This document shows, piece by piece, positions 15,977 to 23,299 of a DNA stretch of 37,305 nucleotides (positions are counted from its first letter, which is position 1; every line of letters begins with the position of its first letter). The notes under the pieces were generated by a model, which saw nothing but the letters and a program-made list of their open reading frames with translations, was not told where the DNA came from and made no database searches. The stretch covers positions 1 to 37,305 of the forward strand of contig CACZIT010000031.1 in assembly GCA_902781315.1 (NCBI GenBank), in the 5' to 3' direction. A program made the position numbers and the translations under genes. This DNA is from an uncultured Prevotellaceae bacterium. GTDB taxonomy: Bacteria; Bacteroidota; Bacteroidia; Bacteroidales; Bacteroidaceae.

Positions 15977-16410
15977 AGAGCCTACCCCCAACCCGCCCTC
16001 CGTCGCAAATGAGGAATTTGCTCCCCTTTGTGGGGCCGCAGCCACATCGGTGGCTGCTCTAAAGACCCCAGTCGCCCTGAAGGGAGGGGAGAGAGCAAGC
16101 CCCGAAGGGGCAGTGTAAGGCGGCTGCGCCGCGTGTAAGGGTGGCTTGCGCCACCGTGTAAAGCGGCAGTCTCCTCTCCGCTCGACCCGCAGGGGCGCTT
16201 TCGTAGCAAAGCGGAGAAAGAACCGCGCCGCAGGCGCCTCTAAACCGCACCAAAGGCGCCCTCTCAACCGCGCGTAAGCGCCTCTCAACTGCGCCGCAGG
16301 CGCACTCTCAACTGCACCGAAGGTGCACTCTCAACCGCGCGCAAGCGCACTCTCAACTGCGCGTAAGCGCCTCTCAACCGCGCCGCAGGCGCCTCTAAAC
16401 TCTCAAAAAA
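15977..16410. repeat. Palindrome array upstream of the polytopic membrane-protein gene
   Basis: This 434-bp gap has no gene. It starts with C/G-rich element pieces (CCTACCCCCAACCCGCCCTC) and the hairpin GCAGCCACATCGGTGGCTGC. Next come GTGTAAGG-linked hairpins (about 16110-16165), a 50-nt element (16174-16223), and about eight hairpins linked by CTCTCAACC or CTCTAAACC, for example GCGCCGCAGGCGC, GCACCGAAGGTGC and GCGCGCAAGCGC. The array stops at the ATG at 16411, leaving almost no room for a normal leader. Confidence 0.9.
16174..16223 (+). repeat. 50-nt hairpin element, copy 2
   Basis: Same 50-nt length and ends as the copy at 13425-13474. The visible differences from that copy are GGGG for GGGA and GTAGCA for GTAGCG. 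Confidence 0.9.
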
Positions 16411-18111
16411 ATGCGTATCACCCGTTCCGAGCGGCCCGTGGCCCTCTTCGCACTCCTGCTAGCCATCACCCTGCAGGCTGTCATCATCTATCGTTACAAC
16501 CATATCTTCACCGATCCCGGCCCCAGCTACTGGGCTGTGTTCCTCCATCACTTCTCCGTGTCCGGCTACGACCCCATCACCTATAGTGTCGTCACCGACT
16601 GGACAGCCAAGTACAACGTCTTCCGCCACCCCCTGCTGGCGTTCTTCGTGGCACCCCTCTACGCCTTCAACCTCGCGCTCAGTGCCCTCACCGGTGTCAA
16701 CTGCGTGCAGTATGTCGTCGCCCTCTTCTGGATCGTCGCCACCGTCTATGCCTTCCTCTTCTTCTACCGCATCGTGTTGGCAATCCTCACGGGCTCGGAT
16801 GGTTCAAGGTTTAAGGTTCAAAGCGCTACGCGCGTTCAAGGCTCGGAAGGTCCTTCGGACGGTTCAAACACCTTCTCAACAGCGCCGCAGGCGCCTCTCC
16901 GCTCGACCCGCAGGGGCGCTTTCGCAGCGAAGCGGAGAAAGAACTGCGCGCAAGCGCTTCTCAACTGCGCCACAGGCGCCCTCTTAACCGCGCCGCAGGC
17001 GCAAGCCTTGCTTCTATCTTCCCTGCTCTTCTCCTTTGGTCACGTCTTACTTGCGGGCATGGCTCCCGACCACTTCATCCTTTCGATGATGATGCTCCTG
17101 CTCTTGCTGCTCGTCAGCCTTGAGAAGTTGCAGCAGCAACGCCCGTTCACCATCGCCGAGGCCATCATCTTCTTCATCATCATTGCCGGAATCACCCTCA
17201 GCAACGGCGTGAAAGTCTTCATCTGTGTCCTCCTCGTCAATTGGTTTACCCTCTCGCCGACAAGGAATAAGAGATCTTCAAATGAAGTGGAAACACAAAC
17301 GGCAAGGGTATCTACTCCCCTCCTTAACGGGAGGGGCAGGGGGGTGGGTCTCGTATTCCTCTCCCTCCTCTTCGCCTCTGCCTTGCTCTGGACCGTTGCC
17401 CGCGTGGAATACAAGCACCTCGTGCTGCCGCAGGAGAAGATAACCCATGCCAAGAAGGCTGCCGAAAAGAAACGCAAGGCGGAGGCTGCCGCACGGCGCA
17501 AGGCGGAAGCCGAGCGCACCTTCCAGATGCAGATAGCACAGGCCGAGGCCGCTGCCGACACAGCCCTGCTGGCCCAGGCCAAGCATCGCCTCGACTCCGT
17601 GCGCACGGCTAAGCCCAAGGCCCGCCGCAATCCCTACGGGCGACCCATTGCCAAGAGCGGTTTCATGCGGTGGACCGACGTCACCACGCCGCGCGGCAGT
17701 GCCATCGTCGAAAACCTCTTCGGCGAGTCCATACAGCTGCACGCTGACCACGCCCTGGGCGACGTCCTGCGCCACCGTCCCGTCATCGTCGCCTACCGCT
17801 CGCCCGTGCAGTACGTCGTCGAAGCACTCCTCGCATTGCTCTTCCTCGCCGGCATCTGGTGCGGACGCCGCAGCCGACTGCTCTGGCTTGCCCTCAGCTG
17901 GGCAGCCTTCGACATGCTCCTGCACCTTGGCCTTGGCTTCGGACTCAACGAAGTATATATCATGTCCTGCCACTGGATATTCGTCATCCCCCTCGCCCTG
18001 GCCTACCTCCTACGTGCCGTCCGTGGAAAGTGGCTGTCCATAGCCCTGGCTGCCCTCACCCTCTACCTCTACATCTGGAATCTCAGCATCATCTTCCAAG
18101 TGATGACGTAG
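16411..18111 (+). CDS. Polytopic membrane protein, possible GT-C-type glycosyltransferase (DUF6080-like)
   Basis: I do not recognise this gene with certainty. The 566-residue protein has about ten hydrophobic segments. The first loop after helix one (NHIFTDPGPSYW) has an acidic residue, and FRHPLLAFFVAPLYAFNLAL resembles the HPP/LLY region of GT-C proteins of the PMT type. That makes it a candidate for the enzyme using the lipid-linked pentose made by the three genes before it (inference). Two repeat insertions are translated: 16795-17005 (about 70 residues, Arg/Ala/Ser-rich) and 17310-17350. A highly charged helical stretch, HAKKAAEKKRKAEAAARRKA and onward to about residue 395, is probably a coiled coil. 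Removing the insertions leaves about 480 residues. Confidence 0.6.
   Translation: MRITRSERPVALFALLLAITLQAVIIYRYNHIFTDPGPSYWAVFLHHFSVSGYDPITYSVVTDWTAKYNVFRHPLLAFFVAPLYAFNLALSALTGVNCVQYVVALFWIVATVYAFLFFYRIVLAILTGSDGSRFKVQSATRVQGSEGPSDGSNTFSTAPQAPLRSTRRGAFAAKRRKNCAQALLNCATGALLTAPQAQALLLSSLLFSFGHVLLAGMAPDHFILSMMMLLLLLLVSLEKLQQQRPFTIAEAIIFFIIIAGITLSNGVKVFICVLLVNWFTLSPTRNKRSSNEVETQTARVSTPLLNGRGRGVGLVFLSLLFASALLWTVARVEYKHLVLPQEKITHAKKAAEKKRKAEAAARRKAEAERTFQMQIAQAEAAADTALLAQAKHRLDSVRTAKPKARRNPYGRPIAKSGFMRWTDVTTPRGSAIVENLFGESIQLHADHALGDVLRHRPVIVAYRSPVQYVVEALLALLFLAGIWCGRRSRLLWLALSWAAFDMLLHLGLGFGLNEVYIMSCHWIFVIPLALAYLLRAVRGKWLSIALAALTLYLYIWNLSIIFQVMT
16795..17005. repeat. ~210-bp composite palindromic repeat inside the membrane-protein gene
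   Basis: This contains GGTTCAAGG-linked hairpins (TCGGAAGGTCCTTCGGA), a complete 50-nt element at 16895-16944, and CTCAACTGCGCC-linked hairpins identical in type to the noncoding arrays on both sides of the gene. It is open in the host frame and separates two hydrophobic helices. Confidence 0.9.
17310..17350. repeat. C/G-rich palindromic repeat in the membrane-protein gene
   Basis: TACTCCCCTCCTTAACGGGA followed by GGGGCAGGGGGGTGGGTC is another member of the family at 9658, 10444 and 13850. It encodes STPLLNGRGRGVG directly before a membrane helix. Confidence 0.75.
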
Positions 18112-18315
18112 TTGAGAGGCGCCTGCGGCGCTGGTTCTTTCTCCGCTTCGCTACAAAAGCGCCCCTGCGGGTCGAGCGGAGAGGCGCCTTCGGCGCTGGT
18201 TGAGAGTGCGCCTTCGGCGCTGGTTGAGAAGCGCTTGCGCGCAGTTGAGAGTGCGCCTTCGGCGCTGGTTGAGAGGCGCTTGCGCGCAGTTGAGAGGCGC
18301 CTGCGCGCAGTTGAG
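18112..18315. repeat. Palindrome array downstream of the membrane-protein gene, inverted relative to the upstream array
   Basis: It begins at the stop codon of the gene. Hairpins such as GCGCCTGCGGCGC, GCGCCTTCGGCGC and GCGCTTGCGCGC are joined by GGTTGAGAG linkers, and a reverse-oriented 50-nt element lies at 18134-18183. Read on the minus strand it has the same composition as 16174-16410, so the gene lies between inverted arrays. Confidence 0.9.
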
Positions 18316-18342
18316 AGAGTAAAGGGAAAGGAGGGGGTGAAA

Positions 18343-18552
18343 GTAGGGACGGGATAAGGGTAGCCAGCCAATTCATTGGCTGGGACGCGACATCCCCCAA
18401 ACAGGCTAGCGTGCCTTTAGGTACGCGACATTATCTATTCTTTTCCTAATATTCCTCTTATGTCGTTGTACCTACGGCACACCGCATCTAATTACAACCT
18501 CTTATACCAGCCAATGAATTGGCTGGCTACCAAAATCTCGTCCCTACGAGAC
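18343..18552 (+). mobile_element. MITE-like element, full copy 1 (210 bp)
   Basis: The left end GTAGGGACGGGATAAGGGTA, followed by GCCAGCCAATTCATTGGCTG, is the inverse of the right end (CCAGCCAATGAATTGGCTGG, then CTACC...CGTCCCTAC). The interior contains GGCTAGCGTGCCTTTAGGTA and TTCCTCTTATGTCG, then TACCTACGGCACACCGCATC. It matches 36898-37112 over its full length in the opposite orientation and carries no coding capacity. No clear target-site duplication is visible. Confidence 0.85.
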
Positions 18553-18735
18553 TTACTTCCCTTTATGCCCTTCCACTCCCCTTTAAACCCTTTATGCCCC
18601 TATATAATATCCTTTATGCCCAATAAGTCGCCCCGCGCCCCGAAGGGGCAGCAACGCATAGCCCAGGGCAGCGCCCTGGGGAACGGGGGGAACACACCAA
18701 CGGACGATTTCGCCCTACAGGGGCAAAATCATAAA
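18553..18735. repeat. C-rich run array and CCCCGAAGGGGC-type repeat
   Basis: 18553-18630 is the reverse of the AAAGGG array (CCCTTTATGCCC, ACTCCCCTTTAAACCC). 18640-18735 contains GCCCCGAAGGGGC, CCAGGGCAGCGCCCTGG and GCCCTACAGGGGC palindromes. An open frame of 124 codons runs across here and the MITE-like element but is very unlikely to be a gene. Confidence 0.7.
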
Positions 18736-18907
18736 TGCCACAGCGGGGATGATGGCATTTCTCTATGCAAAACTATTCATTCTGAAAATGGAAAAACATG
18801 CATTCTTTTATGCAAATTAAGTTGTTTTTCTTGACAAGTTAAGTTATTTTGTAGCGAAAAGCAAGTTAATTTGTCCGACTAAGACATCACAGGTGGGGTA
18901 CAAAAAT

Positions 18908-19058
18908 CACACCTCTTAGAAAGAGGTGCGCACTTTGTTCTCACATATCAAATGCAAAGTTACGGCATTTTCCATAAAAAAGTTATTTTTTAGGTAAAAA
19001 TGTCCATTTATTTATATTTATTTAACACCTAAAAGGGGGCCTCTTTCTAAGAGGTGTG
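18908..19058. repeat. Pair of inverted CACACCTCTTAGAAAGAGG elements
   Basis: The 19-nt left arm (18908-18926) and right arm (19040-19058) are perfect reverse complements separated by 113 bp of AT-rich DNA. Each arm is also a small hairpin itself (CCTCTT with AAGAGG). The enclosed DNA has no open frame of note. A small non-autonomous element or a regulatory cruciform are both possible. Confidence 0.7.
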
Positions 19059-19093
19059 CATTAAACTGCATAAACATCGATTATTTTATATTT

Positions 19094-19139
19094 TAGTTTT
19101 GCGGGAACGCTCACGTTGTGAAACGGCAGCGTTCTTTTT
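19094..19139 (+). promoter_or_regulatory. Possible promoter followed at once by a terminator-like hairpin, leader of the T9SS cargo gene
   Basis: TAGTTTTG at 19094-19101 fits a -7 box, though no TTTG is seen at -33. It is followed by the hairpin GAACGCT (19105-19111) with AGCGTTC (19128-19134) and then five T. This could be an attenuator in the about 260-nt leader of the gene at 19366. The evidence is pattern only. Confidence 0.4.
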
Positions 19140-19224
19140 ACCGAAACAAAGTATAAGTCGGTGGCGCAGTATGACAGTACTTGCTACACATTAATTAAAA
19201 ATAAAGAGAAAAAATAATATACAG

Positions 19225-19284
19225 ATGACAAACAACAAGAACATTCGACCTATGGTAGGCTGGGATTTCCTATCTCCGCCTTGA
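19225..19284 (+). CDS. Possible 19-residue leader peptide
   Basis: A short frame starts ATGACAAACAACAAG and encodes MTNNKNIRPMVGWDFLSPP before TGA. It lies between the hairpin at 19105-19134 and the start of the large secreted protein at 19366, preceded by an A-rich stretch that could serve as a weak Bacteroidota-type ribosome site. There is no direct evidence that it is translated. If real it would be a candidate leader peptide for the cargo gene. Confidence 0.35.
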   Translation: MTNNKNIRPMVGWDFLSPP

Positions 19285-19365
19285 TTTCGTGTTATCATCC
19301 CTCATCTATAAAATATTTCAGATCAATAATTTAAAATTAAAGTAATAATTAAAAATTAATCGATT

Positions 19366-22300
19366 ATGGTGAAAAAGATTACTTTAGCTCTATTGAGCTT
19401 ATTGTTGGTGCCGTTAGGAATGATGGCACAGAGTGTGACCGTGAGTCCTTCCACGGGTAATCTTATAGCTTGCCTTTCATATAGCTCTGAGGCAGGTTTT
19501 GGTGATGGCTGGTCTTCAACATGGAAGCATGAACAACTTCCGTTGACTTTTACGGTAAAAGATCTATATCAAGGAGAGATTCTCCCTGCCGGTAACATGT
19601 GTGCCTGGAACAATCAACTTGTTATTGACGGAGGACCAACTATCGACCTTTATGCTGAGCTTTCCTTGCCTAAAGGGTATCGGTTCAAAGGTTATAGGTT
19701 GGTATTGCTCAATAATATAAATGGCAAAGAAATCCAAGATTGTGAGCATGGGACTGTTGATAAAGTGATGTACGAAACTCGTGAAGACTATAATATTACC
19801 AATTATATTGTACGTGGTGCTTATAGTGATAACGATGAATATATCATGAGTGGTAATGAATCGGCTAATAGCGATACTCGTGAATATGTCCTCCAACGTA
19901 GTAGTGAAACAGAAGATGACATGGGTAATCGTTTGTTCTTTCGTCTTAATCATCTCGCTGATGGTGGATATTTTGGCGTGACTATCAAGTCATTCACAGT
20001 ATATTTTACTGCAGAAGGAACTTTTGATGCCGAAGCAAAGCCTACTGGTAGAGGTCCTGTGACAAGTTTAGTAACGTCAACTTTTGAAACCAACAAAGTC
20101 GATATTGGTGCGGTTCAATTCCAATCAGATGGGAATGGACATACTTATTATGCTTATAAGTATACAAATGAAAAGAATATTAAGGCTAATACATATATCT
20201 ATCAGAAAGAAGCCGTTCAGGGTGGCATCCCCATGAATGTAGCTGCAACAAAGAAAATACACCCCATTACGATAGGTAGTAATAATTACTATGCTTTTGA
20301 AAATGGAATCTATTATGTGGAACCTCCTGTTCTTGTTTATTCTCAGACAGGCCTTTCCTATCCTATTGGCTTTCGCGTAGTGGGTGCTGAGTTTATTCCC
20401 CGTTGGAATTCTTCTAATGTCGCATCTGTTACGCAAAATCAAACTAATTATTATATTACCTACACTTCCGGAGGCAAAACCTACTATCTGAATGACCAGT
20501 TGCGTTATACAGAGACCAAATTTGCTTGGTCTTACGACAGCAGTACACAAGGTATTTATACTGGAAGCGGCGATGATGTTAAATATTTGTCGTGTGAAGG
20601 TCAAGAGAACAATCGTCGCTATTTGACATACAGTTATTCGAAACCAAGTAGTACTCAGGGTGACCCAGGTTATTTTGACCTTATTGTTTATAATCGGAAT
20701 AATCGGAATTATATAGGTTGGGATGCTAATTCCCCTTCCTATAGATGGTATCTACAAGGAACAACAGATGCAAGCGCAAATCCAACCGTGCTTTGGAATT
20801 CAAATACAAATGCAGCTGGTTGGAGTAGTGAAGCCGGAACTACTACCTTGGCGGGTTATTCAGCTGGTAAATACACTTTGACAATTTACCAAAAGGATGA
20901 TACAGATGAAACAAAAGTATATGGGAACCCGGTAATAATTGATAACAATTCTGATACAGATCTTAACAAGACCATATCCGTTAGTGGTTTCAATAACGAT
21001 GCCGTGAAGTTTGAGATTAGTGGCTTACCAACAGGCAAGCAAGCAATTGTGGATGTTAAGTTGAAATTGCAGGCTTTGAATCCCTATATCGACAAGATGA
21101 ACGTCAATTGTAACCTTACAGGTTTACCTTCTGTTACTCAGGAGTTTACAGCAGAGGACTTTAAGGTAAGTGGCGGTAATTTCCAATTCTATGTTCCCAA
21201 TGGCTATACTGGAGACGTGAAATTTACATTCTCTAACTTGTGGAGTAGTTATGGTGATGATACCTATTACACAGGTACCGATTTGGAACAAGATGGTCTG
21301 GCTCGTTATAGCTTTGTTACATCTGATTATTTTGAGGGCGTGGATCAGGTCAATGATAATGGCTTGTATGATGCATCTTATAGTGCTGACGCTTCATACG
21401 AGAACAAGGTTGAAGCAACTACTGCTGGTAATATCCGGTTTAAATTCAATAATGCAGACAAACTTTTGAATACGACCCAGCAACCTGAAAGACCTATAAA
21501 CTATCTGGAAGAATATCCTTTCTCTGTACCTGCATATGTCGGCTCTGCTAATCCTGACGCATCAAATGGTCAGCCTGTTGGTGCATTTGTCCCTGTGACA
21601 CTTAATACAAGTACTCACACAAGTGGTACCTACTATGTTATTGTCGCTGATGAGACTCGCTATAATATTGCACCGACAGATGCTTGGCAGCATCGCTACT
21701 ATGCTTACTATCGTTTGGGCATCAACTTGAATACAGAAACGTTTAATCCTAAGTATACTTGGACAAAAGTGTATAATAACACTTGCATTTGGGACGCCGA
21801 GAAGAAAAAAGATGTGAACAAGAGCATGTGGGGATTGAAGCTTAATACGGTAGCTAGTAATAATCCTAATAAGATAGTTGAGGGTTACTTGAAAGTTGAG
21901 GACATCAATGCAGCTATCACTGCCGCTTTGGATCCTGACAATAATACTGCTCCAGCCAGCCCTGACCAGATACTGTATGTGGACGGAAGTGAATTGTATT
22001 CAATCGCAAGTTCCGGAACTAACACGTTGCAGAGCATTAAGAATAGACTTGCTCCGAACGCTCTGTTCTATTTGCCTGCTAACACTACTTCTACAGAAGA
22101 CAACTACGTCACTAAGACAAGTTCTGGTTCGTTCATAGCAGGAAAGGACATTGTCATTCAAGACAAGCAACCATTCTATGCTCCTTACACGATAATAATT
22201 GACAAGGATAAGGGTGTTGCACGTTATACACGCGAGGTGACATGGGAGAAATATGGGGCAACCACTAAGCAGAGCCTTATTTTGCCCTTCGATCTTCAAC

Positions 22301-23043
22301 TCTCTAGCGGAACCTTTAGCTCAAGCAGTGCGACATTCAACGTTACGAAACTTACAGGTGCCGATTTTGCTGACGATGCAAAAAATGATTGTGTGACGGC
22401 AACATTTGCAAAAGTAAAAGAAGATATAGCTCCTGCCAATACACCGTATATGTTGGATATCACCTCACCTTCAGATGGAACGTTTGTCATCGAACAGAGT
22501 GGTGGTACTATCCAGTCGACTACAGGAATGAAGAGCGACTACATGTTCTATGATACTGCTGTTAAGGCTCAATATAATGGTTCTGAGCACACGTTCACTC
22601 CGAGAGGATCCTTCTCTGGAAAAATCTACGAAGAATCAGATGGCTTCCGTGGAGATAACGTGTTCTTCTACTATGGTTCGAAGGGTATGTTCCGTAGCTC
22701 GGCAGCTCTGAGCAGCAGTTACAAGAATCTCTATGCTTATCCGTTCCGCTCATTCTACGGTTATTCCGCAGCTCCAGGTGCGAAGATGCTGTCGTCCTTC
22801 ATGTTCAGCTATGGTGATGAGGAAACCGATGGTGTCAGCGACATTGCAAAGCGCATTGACTTAGCCGTGCAGAGTGGCAAGGGATATGTCCGGATTACTG
22901 CAGGTAAGGATGCCAATGTTCGCGTAAGCACGCTGAATGGTATGCAGATGGCAAAGGAGCAGATGTATGAAGGTGATACTCGAACCATCAATCTGCCTTC
23001 TGGTATCTACATCATCAATGGAATGAAAATTATCGTAAAGTAA
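19366..23043 (+). CDS. Large secreted protein with type IX secretion C-terminal sorting domain
   Basis: The 1225-residue protein has a signal peptide (MVKKITLALLSLLLVPLGMM, then AQ at the probable cleavage site). The last ~70 residues, from IAKRIDLAVQSGKGYVRITA to LPSGIYIINGMKIIVK, form a type A Por/T9SS sorting domain that directs export across the outer membrane and anchoring. The body is beta-rich, with many Tyr, Asn, Ser and Thr. It has no motif I can assign, though the KQSLILPFDL segment recurs in Prevotella surface proteins. The function is therefore unknown: adhesin, glycan binding or protease-associated roles are possible. Base composition is clearly more AT-rich than the flanking clusters. 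A strong AAGGAGGAAC ribosome site right after its stop couples it to the small gene at 23054. Confidence 0.8.
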   Translation: MVKKITLALLSLLLVPLGMMAQSVTVSPSTGNLIACLSYSSEAGFGDGWSSTWKHEQLPLTFTVKDLYQGEILPAGNMCAWNNQLVIDGGPTIDLYAELSLPKGYRFKGYRLVLLNNINGKEIQDCEHGTVDKVMYETREDYNITNYIVRGAYSDNDEYIMSGNESANSDTREYVLQRSSETEDDMGNRLFFRLNHLADGGYFGVTIKSFTVYFTAEGTFDAEAKPTGRGPVTSLVTSTFETNKVDIGAVQFQSDGNGHTYYAYKYTNEKNIKANTYIYQKEAVQGGIPMNVAATKKIHPITIGSNNYYAFENGIYYVEPPVLVYSQTGLSYPIGFRVVGAEFIPRWNSSNVASVTQNQTNYYITYTSGGKTYYLNDQLRYTETKFAWSYDSSTQGIYTGSGDDVKYLSCEGQENNRRYLTYSYSKPSSTQGDPGYFDLIVYNRNNRNYIGWDANSPSYRWYLQGTTDASANPTVLWNSNTNAAGWSSEAGTTTLAGYSAGKYTLTIYQKDDTDETKVYGNPVIIDNNSDTDLNKTISVSGFNNDAVKFEISGLPTGKQAIVDVKLKLQALNPYIDKMNVNCNLTGLPSVTQEFTAEDFKVSGGNFQFYVPNGYTGDVKFTFSNLWSSYGDDTYYTGTDLEQDGLARYSFVTSDYFEGVDQVNDNGLYDASYSADASYENKVEATTAGNIRFKFNNADKLLNTTQQPERPINYLEEYPFSVPAYVGSANPDASNGQPVGAFVPVTLNTSTHTSGTYYVIVADETRYNIAPTDAWQHRYYAYYRLGINLNTETFNPKYTWTKVYNNTCIWDAEKKKDVNKSMWGLKLNTVASNNPNKIVEGYLKVEDINAAITAALDPDNNTAPASPDQILYVDGSELYSIASSGTNTLQSIKNRLAPNALFYLPANTTSTEDNYVTKTSSGSFIAGKDIVIQDKQPFYAPYTIIIDKDKGVARYTREVTWEKYGATTKQSLILPFDLQLSSGTFSSSSATFNVTKLTGADFADDAKNDCVTATFAKVKEDIAPANTPYMLDITSPSDGTFVIEQSGGTIQSTTGMKSDYMFYDTAVKAQYNGSEHTFTPRGSFSGKIYEESDGFRGDNVFFYYGSKGMFRSSAALSSSYKNLYAYPFRSFYGYSAAPGAKMLSSFMFSYGDEETDGVSDIAKRIDLAVQSGKGYVRITAGKDANVRVSTLNGMQMAKEQMYEGDTRTINLPSGIYIINGMKIIVK

Positions 23044-23053
23044 GGAGGAACAA

Positions 23054-23227
23054 ATGATGAAAAAAGAATATATCAAACCAACGACAGAGAGTGTAGTATA
23101 CATATATGAAACTCAACCGTTAATGCATTCTGATACTCATATTGGTGCTAAAGGTATGAGCTTCGATGAAGAGGATTCAGAAGTAGATAACAATATTGTG
23201 GAGAACAATAATCTTTGGGACGATTAA
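23054..23227 (+). CDS. Small acidic peptide of 57 residues (MKKEYIKPT family-like)
   Basis: This frame is short but convincing: AAGGAGGAAC lies 4 nt before tandem ATGs at 23054 and 23057, it begins 10 nt after the upstream stop, and a strong terminator follows. The product begins MMKKEYIKPTTESVVYIYET, is Asp/Glu/Asn-rich in its second half, and ends NNLWDD. Bacteroidota encode many peptides with an MKKxYxxPxxE start and an acidic, Trp-containing tail, often beside secreted proteins; no function is known to me. It has no signal peptide or lipobox. It is cotranscribed with the T9SS cargo and precedes a C10 protease, so a chaperone-like, inhibitor or precursor-peptide role could be tested, but none is shown. 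Confidence 0.75.
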   Translation: MMKKEYIKPTTESVVYIYETQPLMHSDTHIGAKGMSFDEEDSEVDNNIVENNNLWDD

Positions 23228-23244
23228 TTTTCAAACAAAAAAGA

Positions 23245-23274
23245 AGGAGTACGAGCTACCTCGTACTCCTTTTT
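23245..23274 (+). terminator. Rho-independent terminator after the small peptide gene
   Basis: A perfect 11-bp stem, AGGAGTACGAG (23245-23255) with CTCGTACTCCT (23260-23270), has a CTAC loop and is followed by a run of T. The next gene starts only 26 nt later, with no clear promoter between, so some read-through is probable. Confidence 0.9.
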
Positions 23275-23299
23275 CCTTGCGAACAATAAACTAATCGAA

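Noticed and set aside
18343-18552. tRNA-like or riboswitch structure suggested by the many pairable segments
   Set aside because: No acceptor, anticodon or known aptamer pattern fits, and the same DNA recurs inverted at 36898-37112, so a dispersed repeat explains it.
18460-18834. 124-codon open frame on the plus strand
   Set aside because: It runs through the MITE-like element and C-rich repeat DNA, has no ribosome site and encodes low-complexity Pro/Leu-rich sequence.
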